In this document: piece after piece, positions 38,778 through 49,844 of the stretch
How positions within the stretch are numbered: the stretch's first letter is position 1
How the letters are laid out: the number at the start of each line of letters is the position of its first letter
Origin: Streptomyces griseus
GTDB lineage: Bacteria > Actinomycetota > Actinomycetes > Nanopelagicales > Nanopelagicaceae
NCBI GenBank assembly: GCA_945884695.1
Contig: CAMCYO010000002.1
Coordinates: forward strand, 115,669 to 179,668
Direction: 5' to 3'
Length of the DNA stretch: 64,000 nucleotides
Program-made: the position numbers and the translations under genes
Notes under the pieces: generated by a model
Database searches by the model: none
What the model was told of the DNA's origin: nothing
The model's input: only the letters and a program-made list of their open reading frames with translations

Positions 38778-38856
38778 TGCATAATTCCTTTCCATTGAGA
38801 GGAAACTAACTCTTGAGCCTGAGGAGACCCTGTGAATACAACACAGCGTTGCTGAG

Positions 38857-38862
38857 TAATCT
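38857..38862 (+). promoter_or_regulatory. -10 box TAATCT, N6 before GTG
   Basis: TAATCT-tgcgca-GTG. Confidence 0.5.
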
Positions 38863-38868
38863 TGCGCA

Positions 38869-39756
38869 GTGAGCACAATTACCAGCTTTGGCGTATTAAT
38901 GCGTGGCTACATCGACCTCATGAAGTTGCGAGTGGTTGAACTTCTTTTGGTTTCCACACTTCCTGCCATGGTGCTTGCAGAAAAAGGACTACCGCCACTT
39001 GGTTTAACAGTTGCAACAATTATTGGCGGAACTTTAGCTGCCGGATCTGCAAATGCTTACAACATGGTTATTGAAAGAGATTTAGATATGTTGATGGCGC
39101 GCACTTCCAAACGCCCACTTGTAACAGGAGTATTAAATAAGAATCAAGCAATGGTCTTTGCCACGCTTCTCGGAGCCATTGCTCTTGTCACCTTTTGGTT
39201 TTTCACAACACCGCTTGCAACACTGCTTTCTTTAATCGCAATTGCTTTCTATGTTCTTGTGTACACATTGGCTCTTAAGCGCAGGACTGCTCAAAATATT
39301 GTGTGGGGTGGCGCTGCAGGTTGTATGCCTGTTTTAATTGGCTGGGCAGCTGTTACTGGCTCTTTATCAACATCGGCAATTGCATTCTTTTTTGTTATAT
39401 TTTTCTGGACGCCTCCACATTTTTGGGCACTAGCTATCAAATATAAAGATGACTATGCCAATGCCGGGATACCAATGTTGCCAGTTGTTGCAACAAAGGC
39501 CGATGTGCATCGCCAAATGTGGTTTCACGCAATTGCAATGATTCTCTCTTCAATCATTCTCATTCAAAGTGCAAAACTACCGACGTGGTCACTGGTATTA
39601 ACAATTATTTTGGGCTTGATATTTGCAAAGCAGATGATGGCACTTCGGGAAGATTCAACTGAATATGCAAAAGTTGCAGGAAAAATATTCCAATGGTCAA
39701 TCAGCTACTTGAGTCTGTATTCCGTACTTCTAGTAGTTGCCCAACTGACCGTTTAA
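38869..39756 (+). CDS. ctaB: Protoheme IX farnesyltransferase
   Basis: NAYNMVIERDLDMLMARTSKRPLVTG; FFWTPPHFWALAIKYKDDYANAGIPMLPVV. Confidence 0.95.
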   Translation: MSTITSFGVLMRGYIDLMKLRVVELLLVSTLPAMVLAEKGLPPLGLTVATIIGGTLAAGSANAYNMVIERDLDMLMARTSKRPLVTGVLNKNQAMVFATLLGAIALVTFWFFTTPLATLLSLIAIAFYVLVYTLALKRRTAQNIVWGGAAGCMPVLIGWAAVTGSLSTSAIAFFFVIFFWTPPHFWALAIKYKDDYANAGIPMLPVVATKADVHRQMWFHAIAMILSSIILIQSAKLPTWSLVLTIILGLIFAKQMMALREDSTEYAKVAGKIFQWSISYLSLYSVLLVVAQLTV

Positions 39757-40970
39757 AAAGCTTGTTCTAAATCCTTCAACAAATCTGAGGAATGCTCAAG
39801 ACCAACTGACAGACGTAGAACAGAGTCAGTGATACCCGTTTCTGAACGGACTTCTGGGGTTAAACGCCGATGTGTGCTCGATGCAGGGTGGGTAATAAGT
39901 GATTTGCTATCGCCTAAGTTATTTGAAATATCAATAACGCGAAGGGCATTCATAAACTTAAATACGGCGCTTTGGTCGCCTTTAAATTCAATTCCAATCG
40001 TGGATCCGCCACCACTCATCTGCTTTTGAGCAATGTCATAACCTGGGTGAGATTTAAGACCTGGGTAACGCACGCTCTTAATTTCAGGACGAGCTTCAAG
40101 AAATTCAGCAATCTTTTCTGCGCTCTGACTCATGCGCTCTACTCGCATACCGATTGTTTCTAGAGATTTCACCAGTACCCATGCATTAAAAGGACTCAGC
40201 GATGGGCCCGTGTGGCGAACAAATTGGCTTAAATTTTCTTCTAAATATGACTTCTTACCTAAAATCGCACCAGCTAAAACTCGACCTTGACCATCAATAT
40301 GTTTTGTTGCCGAATACATAACAACGTCTGCGCCAAGGGTCAGTGGCTTTTGTAATACAGGAGATGCCATCACGTTATCGACAACAACCGTTGCACCTAC
40401 GTTATGAGCTAAATCGCTCACCATCTTAATGTCAACAATATCGAGCATGGGGTTGCTTGGTGTTTCAATAAAAACAACTTTAGTGGGTTTAGAAAGCGCT
40501 TTTGTCCAACCTTTTAAATTGTTGGACTCGACTAACTCAACGTCAATGCCCCACTTAGGCAAAATCTCCATGAGGACCACATAACACGAACTAAACATTG
40601 CAGCAGAGGCAACAACGCGATCTCCGGCCTTAACCATGCATGCAATGGATGCAAACATCGCTGACATTCCAGATCCTGTACCAACACAAAATTCGGCGCC
40701 TTCAATTGCGGCAAGGCGTTCTTCAAACATCGAAATTGTTGGATTTGCAAAGCGCCCGTAAACAAAGTGATCTAGTTCGTCAGCAAAGGATGCATGCGCT
40801 TGCTCTGCAGTTGAATATGTAAAACCACTATTGAGATAGAGCGCTTCTGAAGTTTCTCCAAAACCTGAACGCGCTAAACCTGCCCGGACTGATTGAGTTT
40901 CTTGATGGAGTTGCCACGATGGATCTGGGCGCTCAGGTAAGGGTTGATATCCCCAGGGGTGTTTACTCAT
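39753..40970 (-). CDS. metZ: O-succinylhomoserine sulfhydrylase / trans-sulfuration enzyme
   Basis: VYGRFANPTISMFEERLAAIEGAEFCVGTGSGMSAMFA; MYSATKHIDGQGRVLAGAILG; start MSKHPWGYQ with TACACT-N6-ATG. Confidence 0.9.
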   Translation of the reverse strand: MSKHPWGYQPLPERPDPSWQLHQETQSVRAGLARSGFGETSEALYLNSGFTYSTAEQAHASFADELDHFVYGRFANPTISMFEERLAAIEGAEFCVGTGSGMSAMFASIACMVKAGDRVVASAAMFSSCYVVLMEILPKWGIDVELVESNNLKGWTKALSKPTKVVFIETPSNPMLDIVDIKMVSDLAHNVGATVVVDNVMASPVLQKPLTLGADVVMYSATKHIDGQGRVLAGAILGKKSYLEENLSQFVRHTGPSLSPFNAWVLVKSLETIGMRVERMSQSAEKIAEFLEARPEIKSVRYPGLKSHPGYDIAQKQMSGGGSTIGIEFKGDQSAVFKFMNALRVIDISNNLGDSKSLITHPASSTHRRLTPEVRSETGITDSVLRLSVGLEHSSDLLKDLEQAF

Positions 40971-40976
40971 AGAGAA

Positions 40977-40982
40977 AGTGTA
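40977..40982 (-). promoter_or_regulatory. -10 box TACACT, N6 before metZ ATG
   Basis: Minus strand TACACT-ttctct-ATG. Confidence 0.5.
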
Positions 40983-40986
40983 AGGT
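40981..40986 (+). promoter_or_regulatory. -10 box TAAGGT, N7 before GTG 40994
   Basis: TAAGGT-ggcgacc-GTG. Confidence 0.4.
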
Positions 40987-40993
40987 GGCGACC

Positions 40994-41902
40994 GTGACCA
41001 CAATTGCCATTAGCGTCAAGGATTTGAGCAAGAAATACGGAGAACGCACAGCTGTATCCCACGCAAGTTTTGAAGTACCACTGGGCACGGTCTGTGGCTT
41101 TGTTGGGCCAAATGGGTCAGGTAAGACAACCACGATGCGGATGCTTCTTGGTCTCATTACGCCATCTGGTGGAACCGGAACGATTTTGGGTGAAAGTATT
41201 AATCACCCCGAAAGATATCTTCACCGGGTCGGAGCAATGATTGAAGGCCCAGCTTTTTATCCAGCCTTGAGTGGAGCAGAGAATTTAAGACTTCTTGCAA
41301 CACTTGGCGGATATTCCATTGACCAAATACAGATGCTTTTAGATCGCGTTGATCTCGGCGATCGCGCAAATTCAAAATACAAAACGTATTCACTTGGCAT
41401 GAAACAAAGACTTGGTATTGCAGCATCTTTACTACCTAATCCACAGCTACTGATGTTGGACGAACCAACAAATGGCCTCGACCCTGCAGGTATTCAAGAA
41501 ATTCGAGAGCTCTTGCGCTCTCTTGCAAATGATGGAACAACGGTGTTTGTCTCTTCCCACTTACTTTCAGAGATTGAAATGATTAGTGATTCATTGGTGA
41601 TGTTGCGTCAAGGCAAAGTTATTTTTGCCGGCAAGACAAAAGATTTATTGTTACGACAACAGCCGATAATTATTGCAAAATGCAGTAATCCACATGACAA
41701 CGCTAGATTGCTTGAAATTGCAAGAAGCGCCGGCCATAATGGTTCAATTATCGACGGGGCCACACATATATTGGCAGCTGCTGATTGGGCACCAACACTT
41801 AACAAGTTGGCTTTCGAATCTGGGATCACTTTGTCGCAACTTTCACCAGTATTGCCATCCCTTGAAGAGACATTCTTTGAAATGACAGGAGATGACCAAT
41901 GA
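40994..41902 (+). CDS. ABC transporter ATP-binding protein
   Basis: Walker A GPNGSGKTTTMRML; YSLGMKQRLGIAASLL; LLMLDEPTNGLDPAG. The track start is GTG 40985. Confidence 0.92.
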   Translation: MTTIAISVKDLSKKYGERTAVSHASFEVPLGTVCGFVGPNGSGKTTTMRMLLGLITPSGGTGTILGESINHPERYLHRVGAMIEGPAFYPALSGAENLRLLATLGGYSIDQIQMLLDRVDLGDRANSKYKTYSLGMKQRLGIAASLLPNPQLLMLDEPTNGLDPAGIQEIRELLRSLANDGTTVFVSSHLLSEIEMISDSLVMLRQGKVIFAGKTKDLLLRQQPIIIAKCSNPHDNARLLEIARSAGHNGSIIDGATHILAAADWAPTLNKLAFESGITLSQLSPVLPSLEETFFEMTGDDQ

Positions 41903-42690
41903 TTCGTGTCTTCTTCGCCGAATGGCGCAAACTTCGCCGACCAACTTTGTTTTTTGGAACAATGGGCGCGGTTATGGCTGTTACCGCACTTGTTACTTCC
42001 TTGCTCTTTTTATTACTGGATTCACCACGTGGAAATGCTCGAGAAGGGCAAATGATTTCTCGCCAAACTCTTGAACTCGCGCACGGCGTTTCTATTGGGT
42101 TTAGTTCAGCAGCAGGCTTACTTGGCCTAGTTGCACTCTGCGTCTTTGCTGCGCAAACTGCACAGGAGTACACCTATGGAACATTGCGAAATTTATTAGT
42201 TCGTCAACCAAGACGCCTAACACTCCTTTTTGGCAAATTTGTTGCGATGAAGTCTTTTGCTCTGATTACAGTACTTGTTTCGGCCCTCGTTGCAGTGGGT
42301 CTTGCTTTTGCCTTATCAAATAAGGCAAATGTCAGCACTTTGGCATGGAGAACAGGAGACGCAGGGTGGTCTCTTGTCCAAACATTTATCAATGTATTTA
42401 TCTCAGTTGTTGCCTACGGCACAGTTGGAATGATTTTAGGAATTATTTTTAGATCTCCCATTCCTGCGATTTCATTGGGAGTAGCCTGGCTTCTCATCGT
42501 TGAAAATATTATTGCTGCAACAGTGAAGAATTCGGGAAAATGGATGCCAGGACAAGCCATGACAAGTATTGCCTCAGGCGGGGACATTAATTCCTCCTAT
42601 CTTCACGCACTTGCAATTGTCGCAATTTATTTAACTATCGGAACAGTTGTTGTTGCAGTTTTGTTTCGAAAGCGTGATGTTTCAAATTAA
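41899..42690 (+). CDS. ABC transporter permease
   Basis: Overlaps ATPase stop; six hydrophobic segments; QEYTYGTLRNLLVRQPRR. Confidence 0.85.
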   Translation: MIRVFFAEWRKLRRPTLFFGTMGAVMAVTALVTSLLFLLLDSPRGNAREGQMISRQTLELAHGVSIGFSSAAGLLGLVALCVFAAQTAQEYTYGTLRNLLVRQPRRLTLLFGKFVAMKSFALITVLVSALVAVGLAFALSNKANVSTLAWRTGDAGWSLVQTFINVFISVVAYGTVGMILGIIFRSPIPAISLGVAWLLIVENIIAATVKNSGKWMPGQAMTSIASGGDINSSYLHALAIVAIYLTIGTVVVAVLFRKRDVSN

Positions 42691-42761
42691 GACACTTTGC
42701 CCATAAACACCTGATTAATCCCTCGAGCGTTTATTATTAGCGCTTCGAAGGGGGATTAACT

Positions 42762-43964
42762 GTGAATCGCAGGCGTGAACTATCTATTGCCTTAACCATT
42801 GGGCTTTTGTGCGCATCCACGCCTGCCTTTGCAAAAACACCCAAACCAACCCTTGCCCAAATTGAAGCAGCCAAAAAAGCAGAAACTGCGAAAAAAAAGA
42901 TAGCTGATGCAGCAGCTGAAAAGCTAAAGAAAGCCAATCAAACTTTGCGTGGACTTACTGCAATTGCGGACAATGCTCGAGCAAAATATATTCAAGCGCA
43001 AAATGAATTAGCAGTGGCAACAAGAATTGCAGAAGCTGCAGCACTCCATGCTCGCGAAACAGCAGCAGCAGTTGATGAAGCACATCGTGTTATTGGAAAA
43101 CTTGCAGCCAACGCTTACATTCTCGGCGGTGGATTGGGCGATCTTGAGCCATTATTGAGTTCTAACGGTCCGCAAGACCTTATGGACCAACTTTCAACGC
43201 TGAGCACCATCGGTGCACATAATTCAACCGCGCTCGATAGATTTAAAGCCGCAGAGGCAATAGCACGTGCTGCGAAGAAGCAAGCCGATGACACAAAGGC
43301 TGCCCAAGTTGTGGCAACTCAAAAAGTTGCAGCAGCAAAGAAGGTGGCTGATGATGCCAAAGCTGCACAGCAAGTAGAAGTAAACAAGTTACAAAAAGTT
43401 CAAGATCAATTAATGAAAGAATTGTTGAGTGCCAAGAAAGTTCGCGTAACACTCGAGCAGCAACGTCAATTAGCGTTGCTAGAAGAGGCAAATGCTAATA
43501 AAGCTGCTCAAACTACGGGCCAGAAAAAGGTTTGGCCAGATAAAGGCTTTAAAGGTCGCTCAACTATTCGTTCCACAGAAGCCCAACGCTTGAAAGCCGT
43601 TGCTTATGCAAAGAAGCAAGTCCTAGCGAGAAAGCCATATGTATGGGGTGCACAAGGTCCAAATTCATTTGACTGTTCAGGTCTTGTTTACGCTGCTTAT
43701 TTATATGCAGGTCTTGGATATCCTGAGTGGGGACGTCTGAATGCGGCTCTGTATTCAGTTGCGACCAAACACGTAACTTTTGCCGAACTCCAACCAGGAG
43801 ACCTGCTTTTCTATTCGTTTAACGGCTCCATTAGCTCTATCCATCACATCACAATTTACGCTGGCAACGGCATGATGTGGGAAGCCAACTCAAAGAGCAA
43901 AGGGTTGATTTTCTCCAACATGTACAGCATCAATGGGCTTATGCCATTTGGTGGTCGGGTCTAG
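42762..43964 (+). CDS. Secreted coiled-coil NlpC/P60 peptidoglycan hydrolase (RipA-like)
   Basis: Signal peptide; Ala/Lys coiled coil; PYVWGAQGPNSFDCSGLVYAAY; HHITIYAGNGMMWEA. Confidence 0.92.
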   Translation: MNRRRELSIALTIGLLCASTPAFAKTPKPTLAQIEAAKKAETAKKKIADAAAEKLKKANQTLRGLTAIADNARAKYIQAQNELAVATRIAEAAALHARETAAAVDEAHRVIGKLAANAYILGGGLGDLEPLLSSNGPQDLMDQLSTLSTIGAHNSTALDRFKAAEAIARAAKKQADDTKAAQVVATQKVAAAKKVADDAKAAQQVEVNKLQKVQDQLMKELLSAKKVRVTLEQQRQLALLEEANANKAAQTTGQKKVWPDKGFKGRSTIRSTEAQRLKAVAYAKKQVLARKPYVWGAQGPNSFDCSGLVYAAYLYAGLGYPEWGRLNAALYSVATKHVTFAELQPGDLLFYSFNGSISSIHHITIYAGNGMMWEANSKSKGLIFSNMYSINGLMPFGGRV

Positions 43965-43967
43965 TCT
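43962..43967 (+). promoter_or_regulatory. -10 box TAGTCT, N6 before tilS ATG
   Basis: TAGTCT-ttacct-ATG; overlaps the upstream TAG stop. Confidence 0.5.
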
Positions 43968-43973
43968 TTACCT

Positions 43974-44951
43974 ATGGCGCATCCCACCAATAACTCTATG
44001 GTGGCTATTCGCACCGCAGTTCGAACAGAATTAGAAAAATGTTCAGCCGGAGATAAAATTATTGTTGCATCCTCCGGTGGTGCCGATTCGCTTGCTCTAA
44101 GTTTTGCTGTTGCGAAAGATGCCAGCAAATTAGCCCTCCAAATTATTGGAGTGACAGTAGATCACCAATTGCAAGAACAATCGGGGATTCAAGCAAATAA
44201 AGTTATTACACAGTTTAATAATATGGGTATCTCTGACTCCGAGATCGTAAAAGTAAACGTTACCATCACGGATGGAGTTGAAGCATCTGCTCGTCGAGCA
44301 AGGTACGAAGCCCTTGATTTATGTGCAGTAAAATATGGCGCAGCAAAAATTTTCTTAGGTCACACAAGAGATGACCAAGCAGAGAGCGTGCTTTTAGGTT
44401 TAGCTCGCGGTTCAGGAACTCGATCACTATCTGGAATGGCTATGCAGAACGGAATGTATGTCCGCCCTCTGTTAACCATTACACGTGAGCAAACACTTCA
44501 TGCATGCGCCGAAGAAAAATTAGAACCTTGGAGTGATCCTCATAATGTTGATGCTCAATTCAAACGAGTACGTGTTCGTCTCCAAGCACTGCCTGTATTA
44601 GAAGAAACTATTGGTCCAGGCATTAGCGCATCCCTTGCTCGAAGCGCTGGGCTATTGCGAGATGATGCGGATGCCCTCGATGAATGGGCCGATGAGGTAT
44701 TTACCAAATTGGATCCCACATCACTTGATATTGAAGTTATCTCAACACTTCCCAGAGCAGTGCGCACCCGAATCCTCAGGATGGCCGTTTACGCCTCTGG
44801 CGCCCCTATGGGCTCCATTACAGCCGAACAAGTGAGCGTACTTGAGGCGCTGGTCACCTCATGGAGCGGGCAAGGCGAGGTGAGCTTGCCAGGTGGTGTG
44901 AAGGTTCAACGAATTTCGGGCAGACTTTCGCTCTTACAGTCCGATCACTAG
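43974..44951 (+). CDS. tilS: tRNA(Ile)-lysidine synthase
   Basis: IIVASSGGADSLALSFAV; LGHTRDDQAESVLLGLARGSGTRSLSGM. Confidence 0.93.
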   Translation: MAHPTNNSMVAIRTAVRTELEKCSAGDKIIVASSGGADSLALSFAVAKDASKLALQIIGVTVDHQLQEQSGIQANKVITQFNNMGISDSEIVKVNVTITDGVEASARRARYEALDLCAVKYGAAKIFLGHTRDDQAESVLLGLARGSGTRSLSGMAMQNGMYVRPLLTITREQTLHACAEEKLEPWSDPHNVDAQFKRVRVRLQALPVLEETIGPGISASLARSAGLLRDDADALDEWADEVFTKLDPTSLDIEVISTLPRAVRTRILRMAVYASGAPMGSITAEQVSVLEALVTSWSGQGEVSLPGGVKVQRISGRLSLLQSDH

Positions 44952-44966
44952 GAAGCGCGAGGAACC

Positions 44967-45518
44967 GTGGATCTATCAGCCGTTGGTAACGATGTTGAAA
45001 GAGTGGTCGCAACTGAAGAACAACTCAAAGCGAAAATAAAAGAGTTAGCACAACGCGTTGATGAAGATTACCGTGATCGCGATCTTTTGCTTGTTGGCGT
45101 TCTTAAAGGGGCTGTCATGGCTATGGCTGATTTAGCGCGCGCACTTCAGCGACATGTTGAAATGGATTGGATGGCAGTTTCATCGTATGGATCAGGCACA
45201 AAATCAAGTGGTGTTGTACGAATTCTTAAAGATTTAGACCGTGATATCACTGGGCGAGAAGTACTTATTGTTGAAGATATTGTTGACTCAGGATTAACAC
45301 TTTCTTGGCTTAAAGCCAATCTCGAATCACGTGGAGCAAAGAGCGTTGAAATTCTTGCAATTTTAAGGAAACCAGATGCTGCAAAAGTTGATGTTCCCGT
45401 TAAGTATGTAGGTTTTGAGATTCCATCAGATTTTGTCGTTGGATACGGACTTGACTTCAATGAGCTATATAGAAACCTACCTTTTATTGGCGTGCTCGCC
45501 AAACATAAGTACACCTAA
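44967..45518 (+). CDS. hpt: Hypoxanthine phosphoribosyltransferase
   Basis: [53 protein letters not shown]. Confidence 0.95.
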   Translation: MDLSAVGNDVERVVATEEQLKAKIKELAQRVDEDYRDRDLLLVGVLKGAVMAMADLARALQRHVEMDWMAVSSYGSGTKSSGVVRILKDLDRDITGREVLIVEDIVDSGLTLSWLKANLESRGAKSVEILAILRKPDAAKVDVPVKYVGFEIPSDFVVGYGLDFNELYRNLPFIGVLAKHKYT

Positions 45519-45539
45519 GAGAAACGATCAAATAATAAA

Positions 45540-47564
45540 ATGGAACTTCCAAAGAAGAAAAAGAAGCCAGCAAAGAAACCTAGTAAGGCGCCTAAGACAC
45601 GTGCCCAAAGGATGCTTCGCGGACCACTTTTTTGGATCATTGCGGCGATTATTGGAGTAACTCTTTTCGGTCAAATATCTAGTGCGGGAAATAAGTACAC
45701 CCAAGTAAAAACTTCTGAAATATTGGATGCAATTTCGAAGAGCCAAGTTGATTCTGTATTGCTCATTGATAAGAGTCAGAAAATACAAGCAATTTTAAAA
45801 TCTGGCTCATCAATAAAAGGTGCAACAAAAGTTGAAGCTTCATATATCACTGGACAAGAACCAACTCTTGTTGATGCACTTACGAGCAATCCTCCGCCAA
45901 AATCATGGTCGGTCAAAGTAGCTACGCAGTCGCTCTTCCTTTCATTCTTCTTCTCCTTTGCACCAATTTTGCTTATCGGATTCCTTTTCTTCTTCATGAT
46001 GAGCCAAGCCCAAGGTGGCTCCAGAGCCTTTAGTTTTGGACGATCCAGAGCTAAATTGCAAAGCGATGATGTACCTAAAACAACTTTTGCAGATGTTGCT
46101 GGCGCGCAAGAAGCCGTTGCAGAGTTAATGGAAATTAAAGATTTCTTAGCCAATCCACCAAAGTATCTTGCCCTAGGCGCCAAGATCCCTAAGGGAATTT
46201 TGCTCTATGGCCCTCCAGGAACAGGTAAGACCTTGCTTGCTCGCGCTGTTGCAGGGGAGGCAAATGTTCCTTTCTATTCAATTTCAGGATCAGATTTTGT
46301 AGAAATGTTTGTAGGCGTTGGAGCATCACGTGTGCGCGATCTATTTAATCAAGCAAAAGAAAATGCTCCAGCAATTGTTTTTGTAGATGAAATTGATGCA
46401 GTTGGTCGCCAACGCGGAGCTGGTATGGGTGGCGGACACGATGAACGCGAACAAACTCTTAATCAACTACTTGTTGAGATGGATGGATTTGAAACAAATG
46501 GCTCAGTCATCCTTATTGCTGCAACAAACCGACCTGATGTATTAGATCCTGCTCTTTTGCGCCCTGGTCGATTTGATCGTCAGATTCCAGTTGAGCGACC
46601 AGACCTAAAGGGCCGTGAAGAGATTTTGAAAGTTCATGCAAAAGGTAAGCCACTCGATAAGAGCGTCGCGCTCATCAATTATGCGCGCAGGACTCCTGGA
46701 TTCACTGGTGCAGATCTTGCCAACGTACTTAACGAAGCCGCGCTCCTTACTGCGCGCGAGAACAAGAAAGTTATTACCAATGCTTCAATGGATGAAGCAA
46801 TTGATCGCGTGATGGCTGGCCCTCAACGCAAGAGCAGAATAATGAGTGAAGAAGAGCGCAGAGTTACTGCCTATCACGAAGGTGGGCATGCCCTTGTTGC
46901 GCATGCACTTCCGCACACTGATCCAGTTCACAAGATAACAATTATGCCTCGAGGACGCGCCCTTGGTTACACAATGGTTTTACCCGATGAAGATAAATAT
47001 TCAACAACGCGCAATCAGTTACTCGATCAACTTTCTTACGCGCTGGGTGGACGCGCTGCAGAGGAATTAATCTTCCATGACCCATCAACAGGTGCAAGTA
47101 ATGACATAGAAAAAGCAACAGCATTGGCAAGGGCCATGGTCACTCAATATGGAATGACTGAAGCCATTGGCGCGATAAAACTTGGAAGCGATGCAACAGA
47201 GCCATTTATGGGTCGTGATTACGGACATACACGTGATTTCTCCGAAAGCATCGCAGCCGTTGTTGATAGCGAAATTAGATCGTTGATTGAAAATGCTCAT
47301 CAAGAAGCTTTTAATATTTTAGAAAATAATAGAACAGTTCTTGATGAGATGGTGATTCAATTATTGGAGAAAGAAACCCTTAATAAAGAAGAGATTGCAA
47401 AAATCTTCAAAAAAGTAAAGCCATATCCATCTCGTCCCGCCTGGACTGGATCACCAATGCGCAAGCCTTCGGCTCTTCCGCCGGTTCCAACAACACCGGC
47501 ACTTGCTGTTGCTGAAGAAGAACCAGAGAAGAAAGTTCGTAAGGCGAAAAAAGCGAGTGAGTGA
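45540..47564 (+). CDS. ftsH: ATP-dependent zinc metalloprotease FtsH
   Basis: [41 protein letters not shown]. Confidence 0.98.
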   Translation: MELPKKKKKPAKKPSKAPKTRAQRMLRGPLFWIIAAIIGVTLFGQISSAGNKYTQVKTSEILDAISKSQVDSVLLIDKSQKIQAILKSGSSIKGATKVEASYITGQEPTLVDALTSNPPPKSWSVKVATQSLFLSFFFSFAPILLIGFLFFFMMSQAQGGSRAFSFGRSRAKLQSDDVPKTTFADVAGAQEAVAELMEIKDFLANPPKYLALGAKIPKGILLYGPPGTGKTLLARAVAGEANVPFYSISGSDFVEMFVGVGASRVRDLFNQAKENAPAIVFVDEIDAVGRQRGAGMGGGHDEREQTLNQLLVEMDGFETNGSVILIAATNRPDVLDPALLRPGRFDRQIPVERPDLKGREEILKVHAKGKPLDKSVALINYARRTPGFTGADLANVLNEAALLTARENKKVITNASMDEAIDRVMAGPQRKSRIMSEEERRVTAYHEGGHALVAHALPHTDPVHKITIMPRGRALGYTMVLPDEDKYSTTRNQLLDQLSYALGGRAAEELIFHDPSTGASNDIEKATALARAMVTQYGMTEAIGAIKLGSDATEPFMGRDYGHTRDFSESIAAVVDSEIRSLIENAHQEAFNILENNRTVLDEMVIQLLEKETLNKEEIAKIFKKVKPYPSRPAWTGSPMRKPSALPPVPTTPALAVAEEEPEKKVRKAKKASE

Positions 47565-48168
47565 TATCAACCCAATCTCTATGGGCCCTCAGGATGGGCG
47601 CGCTAAACATCCTTATGACCAAGGGCGTGCTGAGAAGGCAATTAAGGAGTTATTACTTGCACTCGGTGAAGATCCAGAACGTGATGGATTGCGTGAAACG
47701 CCATCTCGTGTAGCTCGTGCACTTGCAGAAAATTTCGCGGGACTTTGGCAATCACCTGAAGATGTATTAACTACTTCCTTTGATATCGGTCATGAAGAGT
47801 TAGTTATTGTTAAAGATATTGATGTCTTTTCACATTGCGAACACCACCTGACACCTTTTCACGGTGTTGCACACGTGGGATACATACCATCAGGGCGAAT
47901 CACCGGACTTTCAAAGATCGCTCGCCTTGTAGATATGTTTGCTCGCCGCCCACAAGTACAAGAGAGAATGACTTCACAAATTGCCGATGCCTTAGTTGAG
48001 ATACTTCAACCCGCTGGAGTTATCGTTATTATTGAATGCGAACACTTATGCATGTCCATGCGCGGTGTACGAAAAACGGAAGCTAAAACGGTAACGAGTG
48101 CTGTCCGTGGCAAATTGCGAGATCCTGCAACTCGCGCTGAAGCAATAAGTCTCATTACGTCGCGGTAA
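47557..48168 (+). CDS. folE: GTP cyclohydrolase I
   Basis: [38 protein letters not shown] start overlaps ftsH end. Confidence 0.96.
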   Translation: MSDINPISMGPQDGRAKHPYDQGRAEKAIKELLLALGEDPERDGLRETPSRVARALAENFAGLWQSPEDVLTTSFDIGHEELVIVKDIDVFSHCEHHLTPFHGVAHVGYIPSGRITGLSKIARLVDMFARRPQVQERMTSQIADALVEILQPAGVIVIIECEHLCMSMRGVRKTEAKTVTSAVRGKLRDPATRAEAISLITSR

Positions 48169-48173
48169 TTGCT

Positions 48174-48992
48174 GTGGCACTTTCTGATTTAGGTCTTGAC
48201 TCAAGTCGAACGCTGGTTATGGGAATCCTTAATGTCACACCAGATTCATTTGCCGATGGCGGCCGCTTTGCATCTCACGAAAGTGCTATTGCTCGAGGGC
48301 TAGAAATGATGAGTGAAGGCGTAGACATTATTGATATAGGTGGCGAATCCACCCGGCCAGGAGCGGTGCGAGTATCGGCGGAGGAAGAACAAGCTCGCAT
48401 TCTTCCAGTAATCAAATCATTGGCTCAATCTGGCGCAACTATTAGCGTGGATACTAAAAGGGCAGCAACTGCGCAGTTAGCTATTTCCTTTGGTGCAAAA
48501 ATTGTTAATGATGTCAGTGCTGGATTATCAGATTCACTCATGTTGACCACCATTGCACAATTGCAAGTGCCCTACATTGCAATGCATAGTCGTGGAGATT
48601 CTCTTGAGATGCAATCGCGTGCCACCTATGGAGATGTTCTGGCGGAGGTAATAGTTGAGCTAAGTGAGCGCATAGAACTAGCGCTGAAAGCAGGAATCTC
48701 ACACGAGAATCTCGTGATCGATCCAGGTCTTGGATTTGCAAAAGAGAGTGAACATAATTGGACTTTGTTACACAACCTTGAAAAGCTTAAAGATTTAGGT
48801 TTTCCAGTACTGGTGGGAGGTTCACGTAAGCGCTTTCTTGGCATTTTAACCAATTCGCAAAACCCTGACGACCGTGAGTCGGCGAGCATCGCACTTACTA
48901 CGCACTGTGCCATCGCAGGCGTTTGGGGGATTAGAGTCCATAGTGTGAAACCACATCGAGATGCCATCGCAGTAGTAGGGCAATTTTCATGA
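48174..48992 (+). CDS. folP: Dihydropteroate synthase
   Basis: VMGILNVTPDSFADGG; DIGGESTRPGAVRV; VDTKRA. Confidence 0.96.
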   Translation: MALSDLGLDSSRTLVMGILNVTPDSFADGGRFASHESAIARGLEMMSEGVDIIDIGGESTRPGAVRVSAEEEQARILPVIKSLAQSGATISVDTKRAATAQLAISFGAKIVNDVSAGLSDSLMLTTIAQLQVPYIAMHSRGDSLEMQSRATYGDVLAEVIVELSERIELALKAGISHENLVIDPGLGFAKESEHNWTLLHNLEKLKDLGFPVLVGGSRKRFLGILTNSQNPDDRESASIALTTHCAIAGVWGIRVHSVKPHRDAIAVVGQFS

Positions 48993-49351
48993 GCGATCAA
49001 ATCTCGATAACAGGAATTCATGCATTTGGTTTTCATGGTGTCTACGATCATGAGCGCGAAAACGGACAAGATTTTTTTGTTGATGTAAAACTAGAACTGA
49101 GTTTGGCCAAGGCGTCAAAGTCCGACGCACTATCTGACACCGTTGATTACGGGAAAGTATGTGACATTGTTATTGAAGCAATAGCTGGTCCCCCTAATGC
49201 GCTCATTGAAAAATTGGCGGGGAGTATTGGCGATCAACTTCTGAAAGCTTTCAAGCCAGTCAAAAAAGTTTTAGTAACTGTACATAAACCTGCTGCACCA
49301 GTTGATGCACAAGTGCTTGACATTGCAGTAACGGTTGAGCGATCTCGTTGA
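48989..49351 (+). CDS. folB: Dihydroneopterin aldolase
   Basis: ITGIHAFGFHGVYDHERENGQDFFVDV. Confidence 0.94.
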   Translation: MSDQISITGIHAFGFHGVYDHERENGQDFFVDVKLELSLAKASKSDALSDTVDYGKVCDIVIEAIAGPPNALIEKLAGSIGDQLLKAFKPVKKVLVTVHKPAAPVDAQVLDIAVTVERSR

Positions 49352-49803
49352 AAGCGATAGTTGCTCTTGGGGCCAATTTAGACCAACCACAATCCGCACT
49401 TGAATTAGCGATTGCGCTCCTTCGCGAGGCAACAGATGTGATTGCCCTTTCATCGTTTTATATAACTAAACCAGTGGGCGGCCCGGTACAACCTGATTAT
49501 GTGAATGCAGTTGCAATCATCGAAAGTGATTTACCAGCCCTTGAATTACTTCATCTCCTACAAGGAATAGAAAAAAGTATGGGGAGGATTCGCGTAGAAA
49601 AATGGGGTCCGCGAGTGATAGATCTTGACCTCATTAGTTATGGGTCAATTCTTAGCCAAGCCGAAGAACTTACGCTTCCACACCCACGAGCGCATGAGCG
49701 TCGATTTGTTTTAGAGCCATGGTTAGAAATAGACCCAGAAGCACACCTACTCACGCATGGATTGGTTTCTGAGATTTTGCAACAACTGCCACCAGCAAAG
49801 TAA
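49348..49803 (+). CDS. folK: 2-amino-4-hydroxy-6-hydroxymethyldihydropteridine pyrophosphokinase
   Basis: IVALGANLDQP; RIRVEKWGPRVIDLDLISYG. Confidence 0.94.
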   Translation: MKAIVALGANLDQPQSALELAIALLREATDVIALSSFYITKPVGGPVQPDYVNAVAIIESDLPALELLHLLQGIEKSMGRIRVEKWGPRVIDLDLISYGSILSQAEELTLPHPRAHERRFVLEPWLEIDPEAHLLTHGLVSEILQQLPPAK

Positions 49804-49844
49804 ACTTTTATCCTTAGCCCGGTACCCCGAAAGGACTGGAGCAG

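Noticed and set aside
42691-42761. Possible c-di-AMP riboswitch upstream of the NlpC/P60 gene
   Set aside because: Only ~70 nt available and no recognisable ydaO-type core; just a short TCGAGCG...GCGCTTCGA repeat and a Shine-Dalgarno.
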